Source of the DNA: Elioraea sp051860475 | GTDB lineage: Bacteria; Pseudomonadota; Alphaproteobacteria; Acetobacterales; Acetobacteraceae | DNA: 64,000 bases | NCBI RefSeq assembly: GCF_051860475.1 | Contig: NZ_JBHYDW010000002.1 | Coordinates: forward strand, 28,158-92,157 | Direction of reading: 5' to 3' | Position numbers and translations under genes: made by a program | Notes under the pieces: generated by a model | Database searches by the model: none | The model's input: only the letters and a program-made list of their open reading frames with translations | What the model was told of the DNA's origin: nothing | Part shown: piece by piece, positions 1 through 9,201 of the stretch | Layout: the number at the start of each line of letters is the position of its first letter | Position numbering within the stretch: the first letter of the stretch is position 1

Positions 1-963
1 ATCCGCGACGTCCGCACCGTGTTCCGCACCTCCGCCGGCGAGGTGCCGGCGGTGGACGGTGTGTCGCTCTCGGTGGCACCGGGCCGCACGCTCGGCATCG
101 TCGGCGAGTCGGGCTGCGGCAAGAGCGTACTGTCGCTCTCGGTGATGCGTCTCGTGCCGCGGCCCGGACGGGTCGCCGCCGGCCAGGTGCTGTTCGAGGG
201 ACGGGATCTGCTCACCCTGCCCGGTTCGGAGATGCGCAGGGTGCGCGGCGGCGCGATCGGCATGATCTTCCAGGAGCCGATGACCAGCCTCAATCCGGTG
301 CATCCCGTGGGTCGGCAGATCGAGGAGGCGGTGCTCGCGCATCGGAACGTCTCGCGCTCGGACGCGCGCGGCATCGCGATCGAGGCGCTGCGTCGCGTGC
401 GCATCCCGGCCCCCGAACGCCGCGTCGAGGAGTATCCGCACCAGCTCTCGGGTGGGATGCGCCAGCGCGTCATGATCGCGATGGCGCTCGCCTGCCAGCC
501 CAAGCTGCTGATCGCCGACGAGCCGACCACCGCGCTCGACGTGACGATCCAGGCGCAGATTCTCGACCTGCTGCGCGCGCTCCAGGCCGAGACCGGCATG
601 GCGATCGTGCTGATCACGCATGATCTCGGCGTGGTCGCCGAGATGGCCGACGAGGTGGCGGTGATGTATGCCGGCAAGGTGGTGGAACGCGGTCCGGCCG
701 CCGCCGTGTTCGGCGACGCCCAGCACCCCTACACGCTCGGCCTGTTCGGTTCGATCCCGCGCCTCGACGACGAGTCCGACCGGTTGCTCGCGATCGAGGG
801 CACGGTGCCGCCGCCGTTCAACCTGCCGCAAGGCTGCCGCTTCAACCCGCGCTGTGCGTTCGCCGATGCGCGCTGCCGCGAGACCCTGCCGCCGCTTGCG
901 CCCGTGGGTCCGAACCACATCGCCGCCTGCCTGCGCGCGCCCGTCGAGGCGATCGCGGCATGA
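1..963 (+). CDS. Peptide-type ABC transporter ATPase, DppD/OppD-like (5' partial)
   Basis: This is the first of two ATPases that energise import of di- or oligopeptides (or a similar solute) through an inner-membrane permease. The reading frame is open to base 1 and the residues before the GTG at 19 (IRDVRTV) match the family N-terminus, so the real start lies left of the window. Counting from that GTG, Walker A (GESGCGKS) is at residues 29-36, the ABC signature LSGGMRQRV near 144 and Walker B (LLIADEP) near 164. The C-terminus carries the Cys-rich oligopeptide-transporter extension (GCRFNPRCAFADARC), which separates this family from other ABC ATPases. Its stop overlaps the start of the next ATPase (ATGA), so the pair is translationally coupled. 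The substrate cannot be read from the sequence. The permease and receptor genes probably lie upstream, outside the window. Confidence 0.93.
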   Translation: MRDVRTVFRTSAGEVPAVDGVSLSVAPGRTLGIVGESGCGKSVLSLSVMRLVPRPGRVAAGQVLFEGRDLLTLPGSEMRRVRGGAIGMIFQEPMTSLNPVHPVGRQIEEAVLAHRNVSRSDARGIAIEALRRVRIPAPERRVEEYPHQLSGGMRQRVMIAMALACQPKLLIADEPTTALDVTIQAQILDLLRALQAETGMAIVLITHDLGVVAEMADEVAVMYAGKVVERGPAAAVFGDAQHPYTLGLFGSIPRLDDESDRLLAIEGTVPPPFNLPQGCRFNPRCAFADARCRETLPPLAPVGPNHIAACLRAPVEAIAA

Positions 964-2033
964 GCGAACCGTTGCTGTCCGTCCGCGACCTGACCAAGCA
1001 TTTCCCGGTCGAGCGCGGCATCGTGTTCACCAGGCGTGTCGGCACGGTGCGCGCGGTCGATGGCGTGAGCTTCGATCTGGCCGAGGGCGAGACGCTGGCG
1101 CTGGTGGGCGAATCGGGCTGCGGCAAGAGCACGACCGCGCGGCTGGTGCTGCGGCTGCTCGACCCGACTTCGGGCACGATCCGTTTCGCCGGCGAGGACA
1201 TCGCCGCGCGGCCGCACGCGACGCTGAAGCCGATCCGCCGTCAGATCCAGCCGGTGTTCCAGGACCCCTACGCGTCGCTCAATCCGCGCATGCCGGTCGG
1301 GCGTATCCTCGAGGAGCCGATGGAGGTGCACGACATCGGCGACGCGGCCTCGCGCCGCGCCCGCGTGCACGAGCTTCTGCGGCTCGTCGGCCTCGCGCCC
1401 TACCACGCCGAGCGTTTCCCGCACGAGTTCTCAGGCGGGCAGCGCCAGCGCGTCGGCATCGCGCGCGCGCTCGCCGTGAGCCCAAAGCTCATGGTGCTGG
1501 ACGAGCCGGTCTCGGCGCTCGACGTGTCGATCCAGGCGCAGGTGGTGAACCTGCTGAAGGACCTTCAGAACCGGCTCGGCCTCTCCTACCTGTTCATCGC
1601 GCACGACCTCGCCGTGGTGCGCCATGTCTCGGACCGGATCGCGGTGATGTATCTCGGCGAGATCGTCGAGACGGCGGCCAAGCGCGACCTCTACCGCACA
1701 CCGCGGCACCCCTATTCGCAGGCGCTGTTGGGTGCGATCCCGGTACCCGATCCGAGCCGGAAACGATCGCAGGCGATCCTCGCCGGCGATGTGCCGAGTC
1801 CGATGAACCCGCCCCCCGGCTGCCGCTTCCACACCCGCTGCCTGCACGCGGTCGCGCGATGCCGCGAGGAGCGGCCGGAGCTGCGCGAGTTGGCACCCGG
1901 TCATCGTGTCGCCTGCCATCTCGCCGAGAGCATCTCGACGCCGGTGATCCCCTCGCTCGCGCCGCATCCGCCGTCCGAGGCGGTGGCGAAGCGGCTCGCG
2001 GCCTATGCGGCGCGACGGGCGCGCGCTGCATAA
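960..2033 (+). CDS. Peptide-type ABC transporter ATPase, DppF/OppF-like
   Basis: This is the second ATPase of the importer, forming a heterodimer with the preceding one. It has Walker A (GESGCGKST), the signature FSGGQRQRVGIARAL, Walker B (LMVLDEP) with the D-loop SALD, and the H-loop (FIAHDLAVV). The C-terminal extension PPGCRFHTRC is typical of DppF/OppF. At 357 residues it is slightly longer than many homologues because of a charged Ala/Arg-rich tail. It starts at the ATG of an ATGA overlap with the upstream ATPase and is the last gene of the operon. A nested inverted repeat and the convergent parE follow. Confidence 0.94.
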   Translation: MSEPLLSVRDLTKHFPVERGIVFTRRVGTVRAVDGVSFDLAEGETLALVGESGCGKSTTARLVLRLLDPTSGTIRFAGEDIAARPHATLKPIRRQIQPVFQDPYASLNPRMPVGRILEEPMEVHDIGDAASRRARVHELLRLVGLAPYHAERFPHEFSGGQRQRVGIARALAVSPKLMVLDEPVSALDVSIQAQVVNLLKDLQNRLGLSYLFIAHDLAVVRHVSDRIAVMYLGEIVETAAKRDLYRTPRHPYSQALLGAIPVPDPSRKRSQAILAGDVPSPMNPPPGCRFHTRCLHAVARCREERPELRELAPGHRVACHLAESISTPVIPSLAPHPPSEAVAKRLAAYAARRARAA

Positions 2034-2072
2034 GGCATTACGGTAAGCGTACGAATAGAGGCGCGGGCGCGA

Positions 2073-2164
2073 CCCTCACCCTGACCCTCTCCCGCGCGGC
2101 GGGAGAGGGAACCCGATGGCGCCGCTGCGTCCCCTCTCCCTCCGGGAGAGGGACAGGGTGAGGG
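2073..2164. repeat. Nested REP-like inverted repeat between convergent genes
   Basis: The outer arms CCCTCACCCTG (2073-2083) and CAGGGTGAGGG (2154-2164) are perfect reverse complements. Inside them sit two smaller palindromes, each with arms of the CCCTCTCCC / GGGAGAGGG type. The whole unit can fold into one long cruciform with two internal hairpins. This is the layout of dispersed bacterial intergenic palindromes. It lies between the ends of the convergent ATPase gene and parE, so it may also stop transcription from both sides. I saw no second copy in the window. Confidence 0.7.
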
Positions 2165-2220
2165 ACCCCGATGCCTGCTCCAACAGGACAATCAATGACC
2201 TGACTCCGACTCACGTCGCG

Positions 2221-4185
<1,965 letters not shown>

Positions 4186-4249
4186 GCTGTGTTCCTATGC
4201 GCGGCAGGGACAGTAGGCGATCGGCCTTCCACACCACAAGCGGTTGTGC

Positions 4250-4256
4250 GAGGAAG
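4250..4256 (+). promoter_or_regulatory. Ribosome binding site that sets the sbtA start
   Basis: GAGGAAG ends five bases before the GTG at 4262. The frame is open further upstream to a TTG at 4244, but that codon has no such site, so the GTG is the better start. Confidence 0.6.
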
Positions 4257-4261
4257 CGCGG

Positions 4262-5215
4262 GTGGACGCGGCGCTGACCCTCCTCAGCATCAACCTGCTG
4301 CAGCCGATGGTGCTGGCCTTCGGCCTCGGCTTCGCCGCGCAGCTGATGCGCAGCGATCTCCGCCTGCCCGACCCGGTACACCAGGGGCTGACGATCTACC
4401 TGCTGCTGGCGATCGGGCTCAAGGGAGGGGTCGCGCTCTCCGTCGCGACCCCCTCCGAGGTCGCGGCGCCGATGCTTGGCTCCGTCGTGCTCGGCGCGGC
4501 GATCCCGCTCTGGTGCTACCCGGTGTTGCGCCGTCTGGGGCGCTTCGGCGCGGAGGATGCCGGCGCGATCGCGGCGCATTACGGCTCGGTCTCGGCGGTG
4601 ACCTTCGTCGCCGGGCTCGCCTGGCTCGCGGCCGCCGAGGTGCCGGTGGAGGGCTATCTGCCGGCGCTGCTCGCGGTGATGGAGGCGCCCGGAATCGCGG
4701 TGGCGATCCTGCTCGCGCGCCGCGGCGAGGGTGCGCTCGCCGCGATCGCGCACGAGGTGCTCGCCGGCAAGTCGATCGTGCTGCTGCTCGGCGGGCTGAT
4801 CGTCGGGGCGCTGGCGGGCGAGCGCGGCTACGCGCCGGTGGCACCGTTCTTCGCCACCGGGTTCCCCGGCGCGTTGACGCTGTTCCTGCTCGACATGGGC
4901 GTGATGGCGGCACGGCGCGCGCGCGACGTGCTGCGCGTGGGCCCGTTCCTGCTCGCCTTCGCGATCGCGGCACCGTTGGTCAACGGCGCGCTCGGCGCGG
5001 CGCTGGGAGGCGCGGTCGGGCTCTCGCCCGGCGGAGCGACCATGCTGGCGGTGCTCGCGGCCTCGGCCTCGTACATCGCCGCGCCGGCCGCCGTGCGCCT
5101 CGCGCTGCCGGATGCCAATCCCGGCTACGCGCTGACCGCCGCGCTGACGATCACCTTTCCCTTCAACCTGACGATCGGCCTGCCGCTCTACGCGGCGATG
5201 GCGGGAACCGGATGA
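4262..5215 (+). CDS. sbtA: Sodium-dependent bicarbonate transporter family permease (SbtA-like)
   Basis: The protein matches the SbtA (DUF897) family, inner-membrane permeases known in cyanobacteria as high-affinity Na+/bicarbonate symporters. It is about 317 residues, nearly all hydrophobic, with roughly ten predicted membrane spans in two repeats. Family-like segments include LQPMVLAFGLGF near the N-terminus, AHYGSVSAVTF at about 115-125, and a second-half PGGATMLAVLAASASYIAAP. I chose the GTG start preceded by GAGGAAG. The gene is followed one base after its stop by a PII-like gene, which is the known SbtA-SbtB arrangement. The substrate in a heterotroph could be bicarbonate or another small anion; the family and pairing are clear, the substrate is inferred. 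Confidence 0.82.
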   Translation: MDAALTLLSINLLQPMVLAFGLGFAAQLMRSDLRLPDPVHQGLTIYLLLAIGLKGGVALSVATPSEVAAPMLGSVVLGAAIPLWCYPVLRRLGRFGAEDAGAIAAHYGSVSAVTFVAGLAWLAAAEVPVEGYLPALLAVMEAPGIAVAILLARRGEGALAAIAHEVLAGKSIVLLLGGLIVGALAGERGYAPVAPFFATGFPGALTLFLLDMGVMAARRARDVLRVGPFLLAFAIAAPLVNGALGAALGGAVGLSPGGATMLAVLAASASYIAAPAAVRLALPDANPGYALTAALTITFPFNLTIGLPLYAAMAGTG

Positions 5216-5216
5216 G

Positions 5217-5525
5217 ATGGCGAGCACGCTGAAGCTCATCACCATCGTCGCCGAGGCGGAGATCGGCGAGCATCTGCTGCGCGATCTCGCGACCCTGGGG
5301 GTGCGCGGCTGGAGCGTTGTCCCTGGCGAGGGGCGCTGGCAGCGCGCATTGGACGTCGAAGGCCCGACGGACTTCGACGGCCCGACCGTGCGCATCGAGA
5401 CGGTCGCAAACGCGGAACGGGCGGCGGCGGTGATGGCCCGCCTCGCCGCGCACTGGTTCCCGCGCTACGCCGTGTTTGCCTGGGTGTCGGACGCGACCGT
5501 GCTGCGCCCGGGGAAATACGCCTGA
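5217..5525 (+). CDS. sbtB: PII-like regulator of the adjacent transporter (SbtB-like)
   Basis: This is a 102-residue protein with the length and ferredoxin-like pattern of P-II family proteins, starting KLITIVAEAEIGEHLLRDL. Known SbtB proteins form trimers, bind adenine nucleotides including cAMP, and gate SbtA. The position directly behind sbtA, with one base between stop and start, supports the same role here. The central GVRGWSVVPGEGRW segment sits where the T-loop region lies. I do not see the C-terminal Cys-x-x-x-x-Cys redox loop described for some cyanobacterial SbtB proteins; the chain ends LRPGKYA. It converges with dps with five bases between stops. Confidence 0.75.
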   Translation: MASTLKLITIVAEAEIGEHLLRDLATLGVRGWSVVPGEGRWQRALDVEGPTDFDGPTVRIETVANAERAAAVMARLAAHWFPRYAVFAWVSDATVLRPGKYA

Positions 5526-5530
5526 CCCCC

Positions 5531-6010
5531 TCACCCCTTCTGCAGGTGCGCCTCGAGGAACCAGAGATTCTTGTCGAGCTGGCGCGACAGCGCGGTGAGG
5601 ATGTCGGCGGCATCCGCATCGCCGGCCTCGTCGGTCTCGTCGATGCCCTTACGCACCGACTTTGCCAGCGCGGCGGTGCGCTCGGCCAGCGCCTCGACCA
5701 TCTTCATCCCGTCGAACAGGTCGCCCGGGAAGGGATCGAGGGAGGTCGCCTTCTCGACCGCCTGCACGCTGCCCATCGCCGTGCCGCCGAGCGCGGTGAT
5801 CCGCTCGGCCATGTCGTCCACATGCGCGTCGTAGCTGTCGACCATCTCGTCGAACAACTCGTGCAGCGCGATGAAGTTCGGCCCCTTGACGTTCCAATGC
5901 GCGTGCTTCAACGCGAGCTGCAGATCGATCAGGTCGGCGACGCGCGCGTTCAGCAGCGCGGACACGCTCTTGCGCGCGTTCGCCGCGAGATCGTTGCGGG
6001 TCTTGTGCAT
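5531..6010 (-). CDS. dps: Dps family ferritin-like DNA protection protein
   Basis: Dps is a dodecameric mini-ferritin that oxidises Fe(II) with peroxide and can coat DNA in starved or oxidatively stressed cells. The protein is 159 residues from the chosen ATG. The inter-subunit ferroxidase residues are visible: His36/His38 in KHAHWN, and the acidic cluster in FDEMVDSYDAHVDDMAERI at about 53-71. The frame stays open 15 codons further upstream, but GGAG lies eight bases before this ATG, and MHKTRNDL is the expected N-terminus. Its Arg/Lys content at the N-terminus (NDLAANARK) could serve DNA contact. It is preceded on the same strand by the kelch gene, 82 bases away. Confidence 0.93.
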   Translation of the reverse strand: MHKTRNDLAANARKSVSALLNARVADLIDLQLALKHAHWNVKGPNFIALHELFDEMVDSYDAHVDDMAERITALGGTAMGSVQAVEKATSLDPFPGDLFDGMKMVEALAERTAALAKSVRKGIDETDEAGDADAADILTALSRQLDKNLWFLEAHLQKG

Positions 6011-6092
6011 GCTTCGTTCTCCAGTCAGTGCAAAGGCAAGGCTGCGCCCGGACATCCGAACGCGTCAACCGTCCCGCGGCTCCGCCTCGTCG

Positions 6093-7190
6093 TCAGCCCG
6101 GAATGAACACCTCGTGCACGGCCGACTGCACGCTGCCGCCAAGGATCGGCCCGCCGCCGGCGACGTAGATGCGCCCGTCGATCGCCGCCGCACCAAGTCC
6201 GTGCCGCGGCGTCAGCATCGGCGCGTGGTGCTGCCAGGTGTCGGTCGCCGGGTCGTAGCTCTCCATCTGGCCGAACACGTTGCCCAGGGCGCCCTGCGGC
6301 GTGATGACCCCGCCTTCGCCGCCGAAGATGTAGATGCGCCCGTTCACCACCCCGGCCCCCTGGCCCGAGCGCGCGGTCGGCAGGGGCGCGCGCAGGCTCC
6401 AGCGATCGGTCGCCGGATCGTAGACATGGTGCAGATAGGTGTTGTTGCCGAAATCGTTGAACCGCCCGCCGATGACGTGAATGAGGTTGCCGACCACGAC
6501 CGTGCCGGTGTGGTCGCGCGCGCCGGGCAGCGGACGGCGGGACTCCCAGCGGTCGGTCGCCGGATCATAGACCTCGTGCCAGCCGACCGAGGCGCGGTCT
6601 GCGCCTTCGCCGGCGCCGCCGATGTGGTGGATCCTGCCCTGGAGTTCGACCGCGGCTCCCGCGCCGCGCGGCCGCGGCAGCGAGGCGATGGTCCGCCAGC
6701 GATCGGCCGCGCCTTCGTAGACGAATCCGTCGCTGTGCGGCGTGCGGTTCTGTTCGAGGAACCCGCCGAGTGCGTAGATCGTCTCGCCCGCCGTGACCAC
6801 CGCGATGTGGTTGGCGCCGCGTGGCACTGGTGCACGCGCCTCCCAGCGGTCACCGCCCGGGTCGTAGGCGTGGTGGTAGTTCCGATCGACCCGCTGATTG
6901 CCGTAGCCGCCGATGATGTGCAGCCGTCCGGCCATCGCGACTCCCCAGGCCATCTCGCTGCGTGGCACGGGCAGCGGCGCGCGCGCCTCCCATCGCCCTG
7001 GCGGGCCGGCCGGTGCCGGGCTGTCGGTCACCCATTGCTCGGCGGTGATCGGCGGCAGCGGGATCGCGCCCGGGGTGCGCAGCGAGTGGAACATGTCGTG
7101 GTGGTGCGCGTGCCCGCTCTGTGCCTGGGCACGAGTGATCGCCGGCGCGGCCAGCGCCGAGAACAGAACGGTCCGGCGGGCGATCGTCAT
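6093..7190 (-). CDS. Exported kelch-repeat beta-propeller protein
   Basis: The protein has 365 residues. The N-terminus (MTIARRTVLFSALAAPAITRAQA) has a twin-arginine pair and a hydrophobic stretch ending in an AQA-type cleavage site, so export to the periplasm is likely, possibly by Tat. Six kelch motifs follow at roughly 45-50 residue spacing, each with a Gly-Gly pair after a hydrophobic run: HIIGGYGN, YALGGFLE, HHIGGAGE, HVIGGRFN, YIFGGEGG and YVAGGGPI. The phrases YDPATDRW and PLP recur between them. This implies a six-bladed propeller. A His-rich stretch (GHAHHHD) lies just after the signal. No catalytic domain is attached, so its ligand or partner is unknown. It sits between the hydrolase gene (24 bases upstream) and dps. 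Confidence 0.88.
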   Translation of the reverse strand: MTIARRTVLFSALAAPAITRAQAQSGHAHHHDMFHSLRTPGAIPLPPITAEQWVTDSPAPAGPPGRWEARAPLPVPRSEMAWGVAMAGRLHIIGGYGNQRVDRNYHHAYDPGGDRWEARAPVPRGANHIAVVTAGETIYALGGFLEQNRTPHSDGFVYEGAADRWRTIASLPRPRGAGAAVELQGRIHHIGGAGEGADRASVGWHEVYDPATDRWESRRPLPGARDHTGTVVVGNLIHVIGGRFNDFGNNTYLHHVYDPATDRWSLRAPLPTARSGQGAGVVNGRIYIFGGEGGVITPQGALGNVFGQMESYDPATDTWQHHAPMLTPRHGLGAAAIDGRIYVAGGGPILGGSVQSAVHEVFIPG

Positions 7191-7214
7191 GGCGGGTCCT
7201 CCCTGGTTGCGCGT

Positions 7215-7838
7215 TCAGCCTGCGACGGCGGTGGGCGCGAGGAAAGCCGTGCATGCGCTCACATCCGCGCGCGTCAGGCCGTGGCCTGACGGGACGGCGG
7301 TCGACTGCACGGCGGCACCGGCGCTGCGCAGCAGGGAGGCGAGCCGCTCTCCCTCCGCCGGCGGGGCGATCGGATCGGCGACGCCGGAAGCGATCAGCAC
7401 GCGCCTTCCCGCGAGGTCGGGAAGCACCGACGGGACGAGCGGCACCATCGGCCGCAGCAGCACGGCCGCGTCCAGCACGCGCGGATGCAGCAGCATCAGC
7501 GCGGCCGCCATGTTGGCCCCGTTGGAGAACCCGAGTGCCGCGCGCGGCAGCCCTGGCGCGTGCCGCGCGAACATCGCCTCCACGAACTCCGCGAGGTCGG
7601 CGGCGCGCGACACGAGATCCGCCTCGTCGAACACGCCCTCGGCGAGGCGGCGGAAGAAGCGCGGCGCACCGTTCTCGAGCACGCGGCCGCGCACGCCGAT
7701 CAGCAGTGCATCGGGCGCGACCTCGCGGCCGAGCGGGACGAGGTCGTGCTCGTCCCCGCCGGTGCCGTGCAGCAGCAAGAGGGCGAGGCGTGGGGAGGGC
7801 GCCGGGGGCGCCGCCCCCACAACGGGCGGGGCGGTCAA
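7215..7838 (-). CDS. Alpha/beta hydrolase, phospholipase/carboxylesterase family (MhqD-like)
   Basis: This is a compact serine hydrolase of about 207 residues. It has the oxyanion segment LLLLHGTGGDEHDL, the nucleophile elbow GFSNG, the acid in ASGVADPI and the catalytic His in SGHGL. The order and spacing match carboxylesterases that sit next to ring-cleaving dioxygenases in MhqD/MhqO pairs, which respond to quinones and similar electrophiles. The dioxygenase gene is indeed the next gene upstream on the same strand, across the sequence gap. The start is uncertain: TTG at 7838 is the first usable codon, but the preceding sequence is almost pure G and C and ends in the N gap, so the true N-terminus could be upstream or altered. 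Confidence 0.85.
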   Translation of the reverse strand: MTAPPVVGAAPPAPSPRLALLLLHGTGGDEHDLVPLGREVAPDALLIGVRGRVLENGAPRFFRRLAEGVFDEADLVSRAADLAEFVEAMFARHAPGLPRAALGFSNGANMAAALMLLHPRVLDAAVLLRPMVPLVPSVLPDLAGRRVLIASGVADPIAPPAEGERLASLLRSAGAAVQSTAVPSGHGLTRADVSACTAFLAPTAVAG

Positions 7839-7917
7839 TGCGCGGGGCGCGCCGGGGGGACCCCCCGCCCGGTTGCCCCGCGAGCCCGGCGGGTGCGCCC
7901 CTAAAGCGGCGGCCCCC

Positions 7918-7927
7918 NNNNNNNNNN
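7918..7927. other. Assembly gap (10 N)
   Basis: Ten undetermined bases join two contigs. The left flank (about 7800-7917) is extremely G/C-rich and the right flank changes base composition sharply, so neither edge is reliable. Confidence 0.99.
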
Positions 7928-8030
7928 ATGTGAACCAGTACGTTTTGGGGGGCTTTTTGTATCGGGTCTATGCCCAGGCGGATGCCCAGTATCGCTCTGA
8001 CCCCCAGGCGATTGACCAGTTGTATGTGCG
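7928..8030. other. Foreign-looking fragment at a contig edge
   Basis: I count about 54% G+C in these 100 bases against about 70% around them. On the + strand they read without a stop as a plausible peptide (QYVLGGFLYRVYAQ then DAQYRSDPQAIDQLY), with codon use unlike the neighbours. On the - strand they read as an implausible Trp-rich tail to the dioxygenase. The switch to normal composition is at about 8030. The simplest explanation is a read from another organism joined at the contig end. I cannot identify the source protein. Confidence 0.6.
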
Positions 8031-8966
8031 CTCGGGGCGCAGCCTCGGCAGGTTCGCCTCGATCGCCGCGCGGTGCCGCTCATAGCGCGGCGGCAGCATC
8101 AGCCGCGACCCCAGCGCCTCGACAGGCTCGTCGATCGCGAAGCCCGGATCGTCGGTCGCGATCTCGAACAGCACCCCGCCCGGCTCGCGGAAATAGGTCG
8201 AGCGGAAGTAGTTCCGGTCCTGCTGCGGGGTGACGCGGATGCCGTGCGGCGTCAGCACCGCCGTCGCCGCCGCCTGCGTGGCATCGTCGGCGGCGCGGAA
8301 CGCCACGTGGTGGACCACGCCGGCACCCATCGAGCCCGACCAGAACCCCCTGGTCGCGCGCAGATCGACGATCCGCCCCAGCCCCTCGCCCGGATGGACG
8401 AAGCGCTGCCGTGTTCCCTCGATCGGGCCGGGCTCGTAGCCGAGCACCTCGGTCAGCACCCGCGCCGTCCCGGCGGGGTCCTCCACCCAGAGCGTGATAC
8501 CGCGGAAGCCGCGGATCGCGTGCTCGGCCGGGACGCCCTCCGCCGCCCAGCCGGGCAGACCGGCGGCCGCCTCGTCCTCGACCAGTTCCAGCATCAGACC
8601 GTCATGGTCCTTGAACGAGATCAGCCGCTCGCCGAACCGTTCCGACGGCCCCTCGACCGCGAGGCTGAGGCCCGCGAGCCGCTCCTGCCAGAAGCCGAGC
8701 GCGCCGGACGGGATCGCGAAGGCGATCTCCTCCGCCTGGCCGGTGCCGTGCCGCCCGGCCCGCGCCCCGACATAGGGGAAGAAGGTCAGGATCGTGCCCG
8801 GCGAGCCGGTCTCGTCGCCGTAATAGAGATGATGCACGCCCGGATCGTCGAAGTTGACGGTCTGCTTGATCATCCGCAATCCGAGCGCGCCCTCGTAGAA
8901 GGCGAGGTTGCGGTCCGGCGCGCTGGCGATCGCGGTAATGTGGTGGATGCGTCCGATGGGGGTCAT
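7968..8966 (-). CDS. Ring-cleaving dioxygenase, VOC superfamily (MhqO-like), 3' end not genuine
   Basis: The protein begins MTPIGRIHHITAIAS and consists of two vicinal-oxygen-chelate repeats, as in extradiol ring-cleaving or hydroquinone dioxygenases of the MhqO type. Likely metal ligands are the His in GRIHHIT near residue 8, the His in GVVHHVAFR and the Glu in GVLFEIATDDPG. The ATG at 8966 has GGAGG five bases upstream. Homologues end shortly after a segment like RHRAAIEANLP, which lies at about 8035-8075. The remaining codons to the stop at 7968 come from the composition-shifted fragment, so the last 20 or so residues are probably an artefact. With the adjacent hydrolase it forms an mhqD/mhqO-like pair for degrading quinones or related aromatics. 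Confidence 0.85.
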   Translation of the reverse strand: MTPIGRIHHITAIASAPDRNLAFYEGALGLRMIKQTVNFDDPGVHHLYYGDETGSPGTILTFFPYVGARAGRHGTGQAEEIAFAIPSGALGFWQERLAGLSLAVEGPSERFGERLISFKDHDGLMLELVEDEAAAGLPGWAAEGVPAEHAIRGFRGITLWVEDPAGTARVLTEVLGYEPGPIEGTRQRFVHPGEGLGRIVDLRATRGFWSGSMGAGVVHHVAFRAADDATQAAATAVLTPHGIRVTPQQDRNYFRSTYFREPGGVLFEIATDDPGFAIDEPVEALGSRLMLPPRYERHRAAIEANLPRLRPERTYNWSIAWGSERYWASAWA

Positions 8967-9201
8967 GTCAGCCTCCGTCGCGGGGATTGGCCCGCTGTTG
9001 CCGTCCAATGTCGGCGCGCTCGATGGAATGGTCAAAGAGCCGGCGACGATCCCGTCCATCGGCGCCGACGATCCAAGAGGGCAGGGTGATTGCGGGATCG
9101 CACCGAGCGCACCTCGCGCGTGCGGTACTGGCGGGAAGGACACGGCCTGGTGTAACCTCCGCGCAATACTAAGACGGGGACAGCATTCTTGGAGTGGCGC
9201 G

